Shown here one piece after another: positions 1-9,667 of a stretch of 64,000 nt of DNA. The translations under genes and the position numbers were made by a program. Source of the stretch: Lasiodiplodia sp. COLG20 (Eukaryota > Ascomycota > Dothideomycetes > Botryosphaeriales > Botryosphaeriaceae); NCBI GenBank assembly GCA_009801085.1, contig VNWV01000037.1, positions 48,412-112,411 of the forward strand, read 5' to 3'. Positions within the stretch are counted from its first letter, which is position 1, and each line of letters begins with the position of its first letter. The notes beneath the pieces are model-generated. The model searched no databases, was not told the DNA's origin, and saw only the letters and a program-made list of their open reading frames with translations.

Positions 1-2171
1 GCCTCATCAGGCACCGCCTCCACACGCATAATATCATCATCAGGCTCCCCTTCAGCATTAGCGTTGGACCCGCTGCTACCACCACCCTGTGTGCCGCCCT
101 GATGATCCACATCCATCAACTCTCCAGCCTGCTCCTCTCCCTCAGCGTCAGCGTCAGCGCCGTCAGGCTGCTGACCTCCTCCACCCTGCTGCTGCGTACC
201 TTCCACCGACGCCTGCGCTTGCGCCGACTGCGCCGGCGCCTGAAAAGGCATTCCGTGGAAATCAGGATCGTACCGCGTCCTGCCGTCTCTGTCCGCGTAT
301 CCAGCCAGCGGCATGACGCCGCGCGGGTGGCCGCTCATGAAGCTGCTGGCGTCGACGTTTGCGTTTGTGGATGGAGTCCTTGGCGGCGCCGCCGCCGGCG
401 GTGCTGGTTGTGGTGGTGGGCGTGGTGGTGGGCGTGGAGGGGCACGGCGCTGCCGATTAGCGGCGATGATGGCGGTAGCGGCAGTGGTAGCGGTGGTTTC
501 GGGTTGGGAGGGTGGTCCAGCGTTTGCGGGCCGGGCTGCTGGGTATGGGTTGCGGGAAGTAAATGCCCGAGGACGAGTCGCTTTCATGGTGGACGAAGAA
601 GCGGTGCGCGGCGGGCCAGCAGGTGGCACAGGCGGCGCAGATGAGGGTGTGGCTCCGAATCTCAGCTGTTGGTTCTGCGGTCTTGGAACCCGTGTCTGAG
701 GGCCTTGACGCGGTGGAGGTACGCGGCCGAGTGTTGGGGTTGAGGAAGTCGAGGGCACAGAGGCGGTCGATAGGCGTCGAGGAGAGTTTCCGAGTGTTTC
801 TGTGACGCGTGCGGGGGTCCTGGCGCCAATTGTTTCTTGTGAATAAGAAGACCGGTGAACCACAGGCCTGGTATTCTCGACGGTAGTGGAGTGGCGGAGC
901 GGCGATGACGAAGAGGGTTTGTGAGGTACAGGTATACGAGATTTGCGTGCAGGTGCAGTCATGCGTAATTGATTCACCGATTGACGAGCACCTGTGTTTG
1001 CATGTGTGGGTTCCGAGGCGGGAGGTTGAGGTTGGAGTCGAGTACTGCGAGGGGCGGACTGAGATGCGGGTGGGTAGATAGGAGTGAGCATTCTGGGCTG
1101 CGATCCAGCAATTTCAGCGGGTGGAGGTGATGGCGGTGGCTGATGTAGCTGCTGTGGCGATTGCACACGCTGTGATGGTGGCGTTGTTGCTGGATGCCCT
1201 TCTGGCTGGCTTTGTCCCTCGGCTTGCACTTGCTCTTCGGCCTGTTGGCCATCTCCTGTCCGCTCCTGCTGTTGCTCCTGTGGTTGCTGCTGTCCTGGTT
1301 CTGGGGGAATTTTCGGAAGTCTAACAATTTTGATCCCATCGCCACGAATGCGCTCTATCTTATTCAGCCACGTGTCTGCGTCTTCGGCACTCATACCGCG
1401 CTCATCCGCTAGTAGTTCCTCCCATGCTGGATAAGCACACACGGCATTTTCTCTTGCCGCTGCCCTCTCCTTATCATCATATTTCGTTCGACGCCATATT
1501 TGACGAGAATCTGACTTCGATTTTTCAAACAGGAGCGGGGCGTAAATAAAATCGAATATTGCTCCCGTTCCATTGTGCAGTAGGGCGAACAAGACGGCCT
1601 TCTCCCTCCTTAGAGCGTTGGTAGCATTCAAAAGCCGCTGGTTAAAGAGGAGGAACGACTGCCAAGGGCGACCGGTGGGTGGTGCAGTGGGTTGCAGTCC
1701 TTCCTTGTCGCGCACAAAGCCCTTTTCAGCGCCGTCAAGCATGAACAAAGCAATGCGCCAACAGAAGGCGACCAGCGTCCTGGTCTTATAATACGTGTCT
1801 TCTCTACCAGATCTGTCACGCTTCTTCTCCGTCAGAAAGCGGAAGTACCTTCCATCAGGATGGTCACGCATCTCACGGATGTCAATCATTGCCGTGTACA
1901 GTTTTCGGACTAGCTCGGCCGGTTGAGCCTTGTACTCCAGAACACTGTCGTCTTTCAAGGGGGGGTCTCGATCCGTGTCGTTGATCGAAAAACCGAGGAT
2001 CTCGCTGCGGGCGCTGTCGGTTGCAACTGCATTGCCTGGCCTTGTTTCCTGATTGGGAGTGTGCTCGGACGATCCACCGCTTGCTATGTTTGACATGGGC
2101 TCGGTTTGTCTAGCATTATTCGCGACGGGGACGGCAGGCGGTGTGCTGTGGGGCCCTGTCGATGGATGCAT
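1..2171 (-). CDS. Tandem-array family protein, member 1 (C-terminus outside window)
   Basis: One open frame runs from an ATG at 2171 to the left edge without a stop, giving at least 723 residues. A second in-frame ATG at 2096 starts MSNIASGG and could be the true start. Residues of about 85-220 form the family module, with LYTAMIDIREMRD, then DGAEKGF, then LRREKAV. A CAYPAWEEL motif follows, matching CVYPGWTDI in the gene at 4986-8024. After it comes a long disordered tail rich in Pro, Gln, Ser and Thr, ending in acidic sequence. Only one module copy is visible, against two in the neighbours. Weak homology to three downstream genes on the same strand supports coding. Function is unknown. I recognise no catalytic motif, signal peptide or membrane segment. 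The many small frames on the opposite strand are shadows. Confidence 0.8.
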   Translation of the reverse strand, partial: MHPSTGPHSTPPAVPVANNARQTEPMSNIASGGSSEHTPNQETRPGNAVATDSARSEILGFSINDTDRDPPLKDDSVLEYKAQPAELVRKLYTAMIDIREMRDHPDGRYFRFLTEKKRDRSGREDTYYKTRTLVAFCWRIALFMLDGAEKGFVRDKEGLQPTAPPTGRPWQSFLLFNQRLLNATNALRREKAVLFALLHNGTGAIFDFIYAPLLFEKSKSDSRQIWRRTKYDDKERAAARENAVCAYPAWEELLADERGMSAEDADTWLNKIERIRGDGIKIVRLPKIPPEPGQQQPQEQQQERTGDGQQAEEQVQAEGQSQPEGHPATTPPSQRVQSPQQLHQPPPSPPPAEIAGSQPRMLTPIYPPASQSAPRSTRLQPQPPASEPTHANTGARQSVNQLRMTAPARKSRIPVPHKPSSSSPLRHSTTVENTRPVVHRSSYSQETIGARTPARVTETLGNSPRRLSTASVPSTSSTPTLGRVPPPRQGPQTRVPRPQNQQLRFGATPSSAPPVPPAGPPRTASSSTMKATRPRAFTSRNPYPAARPANAGPPSQPETTATTAATAIIAANRQRRAPPRPPPRPPPQPAPPAAAPPRTPSTNANVDASSFMSGHPRGVMPLAGYADRDGRTRYDPDFHGMPFQAPAQSAQAQASVEGTQQQGGGGQQPDGADADAEGEEQAGELMDVDHQGGTQGGGSSGSNANAEGEPDDDIMRVEAVPDE

Positions 2172-3249
2172 AGCAGAGGGAACGGGACGGGAAGCGACAG
2201 ATAATGCGTATGGAATGACGTGGTTTAGAAGAAAGAACGTTCGCAGCGTGGCGGAAGAGGGTAGAAATGTGGCTGATGAAATGGTGCGATGTTGTTCGAT
2301 GGGCTCAGTGGCGATGGATGTGCGGGTGATGGGAGATTGTCGCTGCCTGGGCTTTCGGGTCGCCGCTCATGGTCTCGCCGTCTTTCGCTGCAGCTCCTTC
2401 CTCCAGACTGCCAGGTGCACCTTCCCGGGCGGCAGGCGCGTTGCAACGGGAAGTCTTCACCCCGAAAGCTAAGCGAGCAAGCGGGAAGGTAATCGGCAAG
2501 TGCGACGGAATGCTGAGCCACCTCCAAGTTACGGAAATTTCAAACAAATAAGCGGCCTAGGGCCCCGTAAATGGCAAGCGCGCTTGTGTTATCTCAGGCT
2601 TGACCATTGCTCGTGGAGGTAGGTAGTACTGAGGTTCCGTATTGTCTTCAAGCGCGCCCCAATGGAATCAAAACATCGCGTCGCTCAAATTCTGATGAGC
2701 AGTGGCACTTCTGATGCCTATGAAGCATTCTCTCATATCAGTCAGACAAGTAACGGCAAATTTTACTCGTTCAAGACCGCAAAGGCCCATGGCACTTGTC
2801 AGTCTCTTCTGTAATTTGGAATTTCGGAGTACATCCCAAGAACCTTGAGCTAGGCAATTCAGAGAATCATATTTCGTCATCCGCAGATTCCAACAGTGTT
2901 GATATGACCTTATAATGAATGTCGAAAGCCTTTGTTCCACTATAGTGATTCTTACGTGCACCAGGTCTTTCTAGAATAATTTAAGAGATATGCTTTTTGG
3001 ACTTTTCGAAACCCAATCTACCAGTCGTACGAATCAGAACACAATTAAAAAAAAAAGGAGGCCGGAAATAAAGAAGAAATGTACATCCAAAGCCAATGGC
3101 AACATGATGGTAAAGCAAACCCGGTAAGCCCGTCGGTCTCAACCCAGGGTGCTAGGGAGTATGACAGTCCGACCCAACGATGACTCTCTATGCTAAGTAT
3201 AACAATTGAGAGCAACAAAAAACCCAATGCCATGCCTTTAGAAACTCGA
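2172..3249. other. Intergenic, no supported gene
   Basis: This holds the 5' flank of the gene ending at 2171 and the 3' side of the truncated copy. The minus frame of the upstream gene stays open to a TGA near 2365 but has no ATG above 2171, so a leader or small upstream exon is possible. The part from 2600 to 3250 is AT-richer and has only short frames with no recognisable protein. Confidence 0.5.
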
Positions 3250-3326
3250 ATCCCAGACGCCACACCGAACTTCAGTCAAATACAAATGGAAAATACAATT
3301 GAGAACAAAAAGAAAGCACAACTCCG
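3250..3326. repeat. Copy A of duplicated 3' flank
   Basis: This segment aligns by eye with 4820-4893. Both contain a CGCCACACCGAA-like or CGCCACCGAA block, then AGTC-AATACAAA-GGAAAA, then AATACAAT, and finally AAAGCACAACTCC. Each lies just downstream of the stop codon of a paralogous minus-strand frame (stops near 3402 and 4986). It therefore marks a tandem duplication that included non-coding 3' sequence. Confidence 0.75.
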
Positions 3327-3401
3327 GAAGTAAATGAAAATGAAAGTCAAAACAAGACAGTCAGCCTGTGGAACCAGCGCGACGGTACAATGGACTACCA
3401 T

Positions 3402-4610
3402 CTACTTGAGGCCAGAGTTGGCATCAAAGTAGTCAGTTGCAGGGGTGTAAGCTCCGCTCGCCGACGTGCCAGTAGCACCAGTGGACGCGCCATCGACAGC
3501 GGCAGTCCCGTCACCGCTGTAGTTGTAATCGTAGTCCATCTCATGCGGCGCGTCCACCTCGGATCCTTCGAAAGGCTGCGGCTGATGCTGAGCGGGCGCC
3601 CCCACGGGGAAGCACGGCTGCGGGTCGGTGTTTGCGGCTCCCGACATGGAGCCATCCTCGAAGAACCGCGGATCTAGCCACCAAGGCCAGTCATCGACGC
3701 CCGTCTCGTGGGACGCAGCCGGCTCACGCTGGACTTCAGGGTCGACCCGGTTGGCGGCCATGTTGGGACCAGAGTCCGGTAAGGTTCCAACGTTGTTTGC
3801 GGCGTTTAGGAAGACAACGGGAGGTTGGCCGGGGAAGTTGGGCGGCTGATCGTCAGGCGCGAAGTTGCTGCCGACGTCGGTCTGGGGGAGGCCGGGATAT
3901 TCGTACGTCGAGTGAGATTTGGCGGTATAGCCGTTAGCCGCAGCCGCCGCCGCCGCCTCCTCCGCCTCCTCCGCCACTAATTTTGCATAGTCTTCGGGGT
4001 ACGCCAGCCGCAAAGCCTCTGTGGGTGAAACGCCGCGGTACAAGAGGTCCACCCAAGCCGCTTCGGCCGGATCGCTCGCATCGCTACGCGCATCGGCCAT
4101 ATCGTCGTCGGAGTCTGAGGCGTTGGACGAGCTGTTAGTAGCATCTGTGTCCGCGGTGTTGCCACCCTGCTCTTCCTGCGGAGCCAAGGTGTTGATTTAC
4201 GGGTTGCTCTGGGACTCGGATCCAGAACCTTGTGCCTGTGTTGATGAGGCTGCGGGACGATTGCGGAGGCGTCGTGACCGAGTGTCGTCGAACGGGTCGA
4301 CGCGCGACGACCGCGGGGCCGCTCCAGGCTGAATGGCTGGCATGGCGTTGTTGGGTTGCGCAGTGGAGTGGGGGTTAGAAGCGGGAACGGCTGCTGGGTT
4401 GGTCTGGGGCCAGAAGATGGCACGGTACATCTCTTCCCTGAATTGGCGGACGTACGTCTGATGGGGCTCGGCGGAGGAAGCGACGTGTTGGTTCTCGGCA
4501 GGTCTAGAAGCGCACCTTCTCTTCGCGCCGCTCGATGACCCCTCTCCATTGTCGCCGGCGCCCGGGGCATCATCTCCATCATCATCCACATTTCCGCTGC
4601 CGTTAACTAT
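3402..4610 (-). pseudogene. Truncated tandem copy of the 3' end of the 4986-8024 gene
   Basis: One minus-strand frame, interrupted only by TAA at 4197-4199, matches the C-terminal third of the neighbouring gene. Shared landmarks are VDPFDD versus VNDPFDE, INTLAPQ versus QNTLASQ, an acidic helix (AAWVDLLYRG versus EEWLEYMFGS), and the end (ATDYFDANSGLK versus GTEYSDVNSK). The TAA sits exactly beside the conserved NTLA stretch, so it looks like a nonsense change. A 69-nt GTAAAT...AG intron spanning 4200-4132 would remove it in frame, so a spliced gene is not excluded. No in-frame ATG opens the frame. At the upstream side it enters an acceptor-like CAATAG and an 18-base T run. The two-module core of the parent is absent. 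Most likely this is a decayed partial duplicate. Confidence 0.6.
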
Positions 4611-4819
4611 TGTGATATAAAGATAAGAAAGCCTTAAAAAAAAAAAAAAAAAAACTAACGTGATGGTTGCGCTGAATGATCTATGAACTATCTACTGGGC
4701 AGCGTATATATACGTGCCAGATAAGTAAGCAATAGCAAACAAGGTAGCAAACAACGAAGGGAGTCGAATGGCATGGAATCCAGTAACTCCGCCATAACGC
4801 TATTTTTTTAATACTACTA

Positions 4820-4893
4820 ATCCCGAACGCCACCGAATTTTAGTCTAATACAAAAGGAAAAATACAATCGTAAATAAAAACAAAGCACAACTC
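4820..4893. repeat. Copy B of duplicated 3' flank
   Basis: This is the counterpart of 3250-3326 and lies immediately 3' of the intact family gene on the minus strand. The two copies differ by scattered substitutions and small indels, so the duplication is not very recent. Confidence 0.75.
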
Positions 4894-4985
4894 CTATAGT
4901 GAATAAGAACAAAAGTCGAAACAAGACGGCCACATTGCCGAGCCAGCACGAGAGAGAAGTAGGCGGCGGTACAACTGACTGTCAT

Positions 4986-7900
4986 CTACTTGGAGTTGAC
5001 ATCCGAGTACTCAGTGCCAGGAGTCTGAACATCGCCCGCCGGCGTTCCAGCAACAGTCGACCCGCCAGCGCCGCCGCCCTCGTCGTAACCATGCTCGCTC
5101 TCACAAGGCGCGTCCTCGTCGGAGCCGTGGTTGATAGGCTCGTCCTGCTGTTCTTGAGCGGGCGCCACCTCCGGCATAGTGTTCGTGCCGGAGCCGCTGC
5201 CCTCCAACGGCTGCTGCTCCTCCGGCACAGAAGGCGGCTGGTCGGAGGGCCCGATCCCGAGCATCGCGAAGAGCTGGGCCTGGTACTCCGGCACGATGCC
5301 GGGCACGTTGGGATCGAAGTTCGGCAAACCTATCCAGTCGACGTCGCTGTCAGCTGGGAGCCAGAGAGGCTGGGTTGATGACGGATCGGGGAGCTCACGT
5401 TGTTGCTGAGTGCCGGGTGGGTCAGCAGTGGCAGCAGCCTCAGCCTGAGCCTGAGCCTGAGCCTGTTCGCGCTCGGCTTGTTCACGCTCGGCCTGTTCAC
5501 GCTCGGCCTGTTCGCGCTCAGCGCGCTTGCGTTGCAGCTCGCGCTCAAATTCGATTACGTCCCTTGAGCCGAACATGTATTCGAGCCACTCCTCTTCGCT
5601 CAGCTCGCTAGCCGAGTCGAGGTCCTGATCCGCATTGTCGGTGGGGTGCTCCGCTGATGGGTGGGTGGGTGAGACAGGTGCGTCCGCGTTTCCGTTGCCG
5701 TTGTCATCCTGGGATGGCACGTTGGCTCCTGTATCCATCTCGTCTTCGGATGCGAACGTCGGGACGTGGGGGTGGTCTGACATTGCAGGCTGGCTGTTGG
5801 AGGTGTTGGTGGGTGCGGGGGCCAGCGTCTGAATCTGGGAGGCTAAGGTGTTCTGTGGAGGAGGGATGCCCTGGGCTTCGTGTTCAGAGCCCTGTACTTG
5901 TACCGCTGGCTCCAGTATCGCTGGGTCCACGGGAATGTCCCTGGGGTTTCTAGACTCGTCGTCGACCGAGAGGCGGCCAAAGTCTAGGCTGAGTTCCCGC
6001 TTCTTTTCGTCAAATGGGTCATTGACGACCGCCGGCGGGACACTCTCGGGTTGGGAGCCTGGGATTCTGTTGTCAGGCTGGGGGCCGAAGATAGGTGGGT
6101 AGTCGGACTGAGGGTGCAACGTCAAGTTGTTGGTGGCAACTGAAGGAAGAGAGGGGGCGAATTGCATGGTTTTTGGAATGCCTGAGCTAATTGGAAGCGA
6201 CGCGGAGCCGCTTGGACCCGGCCCCATGCCGCCCATGGGAGTGTTTGCGTTCAAGAAGGTATTGTTAGTCTGTGCAAACTGATTGCCCTGGGCGGGTCCA
6301 GAAGCTTGGTTCCCCATCGCACCACCCGGGGTCTTCCGCTTATTGTTAGACTTCTTATGTTGCAGTTTCGTCTCCAGGTATGCCAGAGGCTGCCAGATAA
6401 GGTCGCTCAGTCGCAAGAAATCGCACACGTCTCCGCGGAATGGGTGAGCGATTGCTTTTGAACAGACTAGCGCCATCTGGATGGCACCAAACCGCTGGAA
6501 AAGGGTTACGTCCAAGTCCCTATTTCCGTAGAATACTTGACCCAGCGTGCACTGGGTGTGCCTTCCGCTTTCAAGTGGCGTTTGGCCATCCGTCTGTGGC
6601 ATCACGTAGCCATTGACAGCCTCGTCGACTAGCCTCTCGCAAGCAAGGTAGCACCAAGCCTGGATGTTTCGAGTCTCACGCTCGAAGTCCCCTGTATCGT
6701 ACTGCGGCGGTGCACTGATGAAGGCTTTCGCCTGGTTGCCGTTTGCATTGTCCTGCATGCCACAAGAGGACACAACTGAGTCGTATAGGAGGTGGGCGAA
6801 GTCGTCTAGGTGTGCCCAGAAGAAGTAGACGGTAGGGTCATGAGGGGTTTGGCAACGGCGGATTGTGGACTGGGAGTAGGCGTCGGCAGCCGCCGCGCTG
6901 GTGATGCGCTGGGTAGGAGGAATATCGGTCCAACCTGGGTAAACGCAGGCTCGCCTCTGTCCAACTGGCTGCTCCGACCACGGGAAGGAATCCGGTGCAT
7001 CTAGCGCTTTGCGTTCGTCCTTAGCACGGCCGCGGTTGAGATTCGCGCGGCGATCTTCGTTTTTGACATCGGCGTAGGCCCGAGGATGATATGCGAACTC
7101 GACCAGGTTTCCATCGCCCTCCGCGCCAAGAAGATCGCTGAAGATGGCCTTCTCATTGCGAATGGCTTGTAGCGCATCCTCCAGCCTGTCTTGAGCTGTT
7201 ATCTCCTGGTTGTACTGCTTGCGGATGACCTGCTTCCGGTGGCGGGTGTTAGTGGACACTCGGAAGCCGTTCTGAGTGCCATCAGCGACGATATCCATGA
7301 AGGCGAAATAGAGCATGGTGAGTTCCTCGTGGCTGTAGTGCGGCTGGCCATTTTCAGCCAAGTTCAGGAACCGACTTGCTCCCTTGCCCTTCCCACCCAA
7401 GTTGTCCCGCATCTGGGTCAAGTCGATGGCTGCATTGTACCAGCGCTCTGCGTTCTGCGCGTCATTGGCACGGACAGTAGCAAGAGTATCGTCGGGGTAG
7501 GCAGCAGCACGCTCCCAGACGGTGACTTGATGCTGCAGGGCGTCAGCCCTCGTCGGAATCTGCAGATGATGCGGCAGCTGATTGTAGGAGTAGTACTTCT
7601 GTCCACGGTTGGCATCGAAAGCAACGGCAACTCTGGAGTCGAAGAACTGCCTTGCGGTTGGGGTGAGGCCGCAAAAAATGAGGCCAGGCTGGAAAAGAGA
7701 GGCAGGGACCTGGGCTGGATCCGTCAGGACGGTAACCTGCTGGCCACCGATGGTGCATAGCTCCCAGGGGGGAACGGTCGAGGTGTTTGCCTGCTGAGGG
7801 ATTATGTTGCTAGCGGCATCCGGAGATGCGACTGCAGGCGAAGAAGAAGAGCTAGCCAAGTTGTTGTTGACGTTCTGCGCTGGATCACCGATCATGGCTG

Positions 7901-8024
7901 GCGCGGACGAGGAAGTAGCATCGACGGTTTGGTTGGCCGAGCCATCGTCAAGTCTCGGCCTCTTTTGGATCTGCTCTTCTGTTTCCTCGTCATCATAGCC
8001 GCGCTTGGAAGGAGTGGATGGCAT
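4986..8024 (-). CDS. Tandem-array family protein, member 2 (two modules, 1012 aa)
   Basis: An uninterrupted frame of 1012 residues starts at ATG 8024. The frame is open further upstream to 8129 but only through a TTG, so I take the ATG. Residues 8-26 hold a likely bipartite nuclear signal (KRGYDDEET...KRPRL). Module A spans about 190-320 (AERWYNAAIDL, DGTQNGF, IRNEKAI). A VYPGW motif lies near 361. Module B spans about 400-535 (LLYDSVV, DEAVNGY, LFQRFGAIQMAL). Beyond lie a basic KKSNNKRK stretch, a long Pro/Gln/Ser-rich region, an EREQA repeat block near residue 850, and an acidic tail. No enzyme motif was found. The nuclear signal and the extended disordered acidic half would suit a nuclear or chromatin-associated protein, but that is inference. 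Its 3' end was duplicated into 3402-4610. Confidence 0.85.
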   Translation of the reverse strand: MPSTPSKRGYDDEETEEQIQKRPRLDDGSANQTVDATSSSAPAMIGDPAQNVNNNLASSSSSPAVASPDAASNIIPQQANTSTVPPWELCTIGGQQVTVLTDPAQVPASLFQPGLIFCGLTPTARQFFDSRVAVAFDANRGQKYYSYNQLPHHLQIPTRADALQHQVTVWERAAAYPDDTLATVRANDAQNAERWYNAAIDLTQMRDNLGGKGKGASRFLNLAENGQPHYSHEELTMLYFAFMDIVADGTQNGFRVSTNTRHRKQVIRKQYNQEITAQDRLEDALQAIRNEKAIFSDLLGAEGDGNLVEFAYHPRAYADVKNEDRRANLNRGRAKDERKALDAPDSFPWSEQPVGQRRACVYPGWTDIPPTQRITSAAAADAYSQSTIRRCQTPHDPTVYFFWAHLDDFAHLLYDSVVSSCGMQDNANGNQAKAFISAPPQYDTGDFERETRNIQAWCYLACERLVDEAVNGYVMPQTDGQTPLESGRHTQCTLGQVFYGNRDLDVTLFQRFGAIQMALVCSKAIAHPFRGDVCDFLRLSDLIWQPLAYLETKLQHKKSNNKRKTPGGAMGNQASGPAQGNQFAQTNNTFLNANTPMGGMGPGPSGSASLPISSGIPKTMQFAPSLPSVATNNLTLHPQSDYPPIFGPQPDNRIPGSQPESVPPAVVNDPFDEKKRELSLDFGRLSVDDESRNPRDIPVDPAILEPAVQVQGSEHEAQGIPPPQNTLASQIQTLAPAPTNTSNSQPAMSDHPHVPTFASEDEMDTGANVPSQDDNGNGNADAPVSPTHPSAEHPTDNADQDLDSASELSEEEWLEYMFGSRDVIEFERELQRKRAEREQAEREQAEREQAEREQAQAQAQAEAAATADPPGTQQQRELPDPSSTQPLWLPADSDVDWIGLPNFDPNVPGIVPEYQAQLFAMLGIGPSDQPPSVPEEQQPLEGSGSGTNTMPEVAPAQEQQDEPINHGSDEDAPCESEHGYDEGGGAGGSTVAGTPAGDVQTPGTEYSDVNSK
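5439..5525 (-). repeat. In-frame tandem repeat, EREQA units then Gln-Ala dipeptides
   Basis: The coding strand has about four 15-nt units encoding EREQA, followed by a hexanucleotide run encoding alternating Gln and Ala. Such a charged tract is predicted to form a single alpha-helix or coiled coil. Unit number is likely to vary between strains. Confidence 0.85.
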
Positions 8025-9667
8025 CTCGGGCGAGTTGCTATGAGTGCCAGATATGTTGCTGGTAGATGGTGTTGATATGGCGGAGTGTTGTCCGTATGGA
8101 GGATTCGTCGCGCGATGAGGGAGCTTCAAAGCTTATGGAAGAAGTATGGCTATGAAGGAGTGACTGAGAGTGAGTGACTAGGAAGAAGGAGTGGTGGGGA
8201 GGAGGGAGTAGTGCAGAGGAAGAGCGCCGGCAGGAGGGATTTTTGATCTGGCCATCGCCCGGCGCCATGCGCAAACAACGCGCGAAAGTAACACGCGTCC
8301 ATCACGTTGTCGCTGAACTGTGCCATCATCTACCGCACATTGTTTTTGGACACCTCTGAATCTGACACATCTACCGAGGACTGTGTTAAGACTGACGCAT
8401 GGCTGGAACCACTAGAATCACTACCCATCATGGATCCTTTGTGCATGATCCACTGAAAGAAGAGTTACTGAAACATGCGAATATATAGAGGATATATGAA
8501 CACACGATCTTCATGGAGAAGCAACGGTAAGACAAATTACGGCCTCTCACACCGCACACTTACGGAGACTTAGCTGGAATAGATGTTCTGGCGCAGACCC
8601 AGGATTAAATACCATTCCTATGCGGGTAATAGAAGCAAATATCTAGACGCAAATGTGCTGCCAACCCAAATATCACGATGTGTTTGGCTGATGTTCACAA
8701 GAGAATCAGTTTGTCACTTACGAAACACCAGCCCAATGTAAAACCATGGTTTTCTTTTGCTATGGTGGTACTGTCCTTTTTCGCTCGCCGGGCTTCGGGG
8801 CAACAGCCCACCCCCGCTTTGCGGCTGGACTGGGCGCGAAGCTGAGGAGGTGAACGGGTGATGTATTGAGCTACCCGAAAGAAAGCACTAAAATACCCCC
8901 TCGGCGATCGTGCCTGCCAACACCGCCTTCCTACAAAAGACCTATCCGGCGAGCGCTGGAGGCTTCCTGGCCCATGCGCCGCGTCGCCCTCACCAAAACT
9001 TCTACTGCAACTCTATGTCTTGCACTCAAATCTCAGCACCGCAACTCTAGGTTTTCGACCAGCTGGAAATGGCTTTGAGGGTTGCAGATTTGCGCTTAAG
9101 TTCTTATCGGGCTGTATCTGCGGTAAGTTACACCCGGAACCCCAACGGACTCGACCCCCACCTGTTCGTTTGTTAGGCCCGCAATTAGAAACCAACACCG
9201 ATGAGGTTGGTGCATGTCGCTTTTGGTAATTACCCCTTAAAGCTATAGCGTAGCCCTAACGCAATTACCTCAGATATGATGCTCCAAGCTTGGAAATAGA
9301 AAAACAGGTAACCGACAGTGGAGACATCACAGCCCCCACAAGCCAACGCTCCTTCTGCCTTCCCCGGCGACACAGCAGCAACAGCTGGACGTAGGATTTC
9401 CCGGTTCCCATAGTCTCTAGCTACCTCGCGCGTAAAGCCGGGCGAATTTTAGCCCGGTCACTGCTATATAATCATCACTTGAGCAAGTCCCTGATGAGTC
9501 TGCAACGAAAGCCCCATTGTCAGAATTAGCATCACAGCTGGTCAAACATTACTCGCTCGTCAATTCATTTTCCTCATCACAATTTCTAAGTCTCAGAAAA
9601 TCCTAAGGGGGCCTTGGATAAACAAGATTTTGGATCGAACACGTGAAGGTTGTACTTTCTCGCCAGA
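8025..9667. other. Intergenic between divergent genes
   Basis: This holds the 5' flank of the minus-strand family gene and the 5' flank of the plus-strand terpene cyclase. Only short frames without recognisable homology occur. A TATATAA box precedes the cyclase. Confidence 0.5.
9465..9471 (+). promoter_or_regulatory. TATA box of terpene cyclase gene
   Basis: TATATAA lies about 200 bases upstream of the ATG at 9668, in an otherwise mixed-composition spacer. That is a plausible distance for a fungal core promoter with a leader. Confidence 0.5.

Noticed and set aside
102..805. Several plus-strand frames at the left edge
   Set aside because: Antisense to the Pro/Gln-rich tail of the minus-strand family gene; Arg/Gly/Trp-rich shadow composition.
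4115..4200. 86-nt intron in the truncated copy using the CCTCAG acceptor
   Set aside because: It shifts the frame to an early stop; only a 69-nt version keeps the paralogous frame.
8024..8129. Extension of the 1012-aa protein to a TTG at 8129
   Set aside because: No ATG in that part; the ATG at 8024 is the first normal start.
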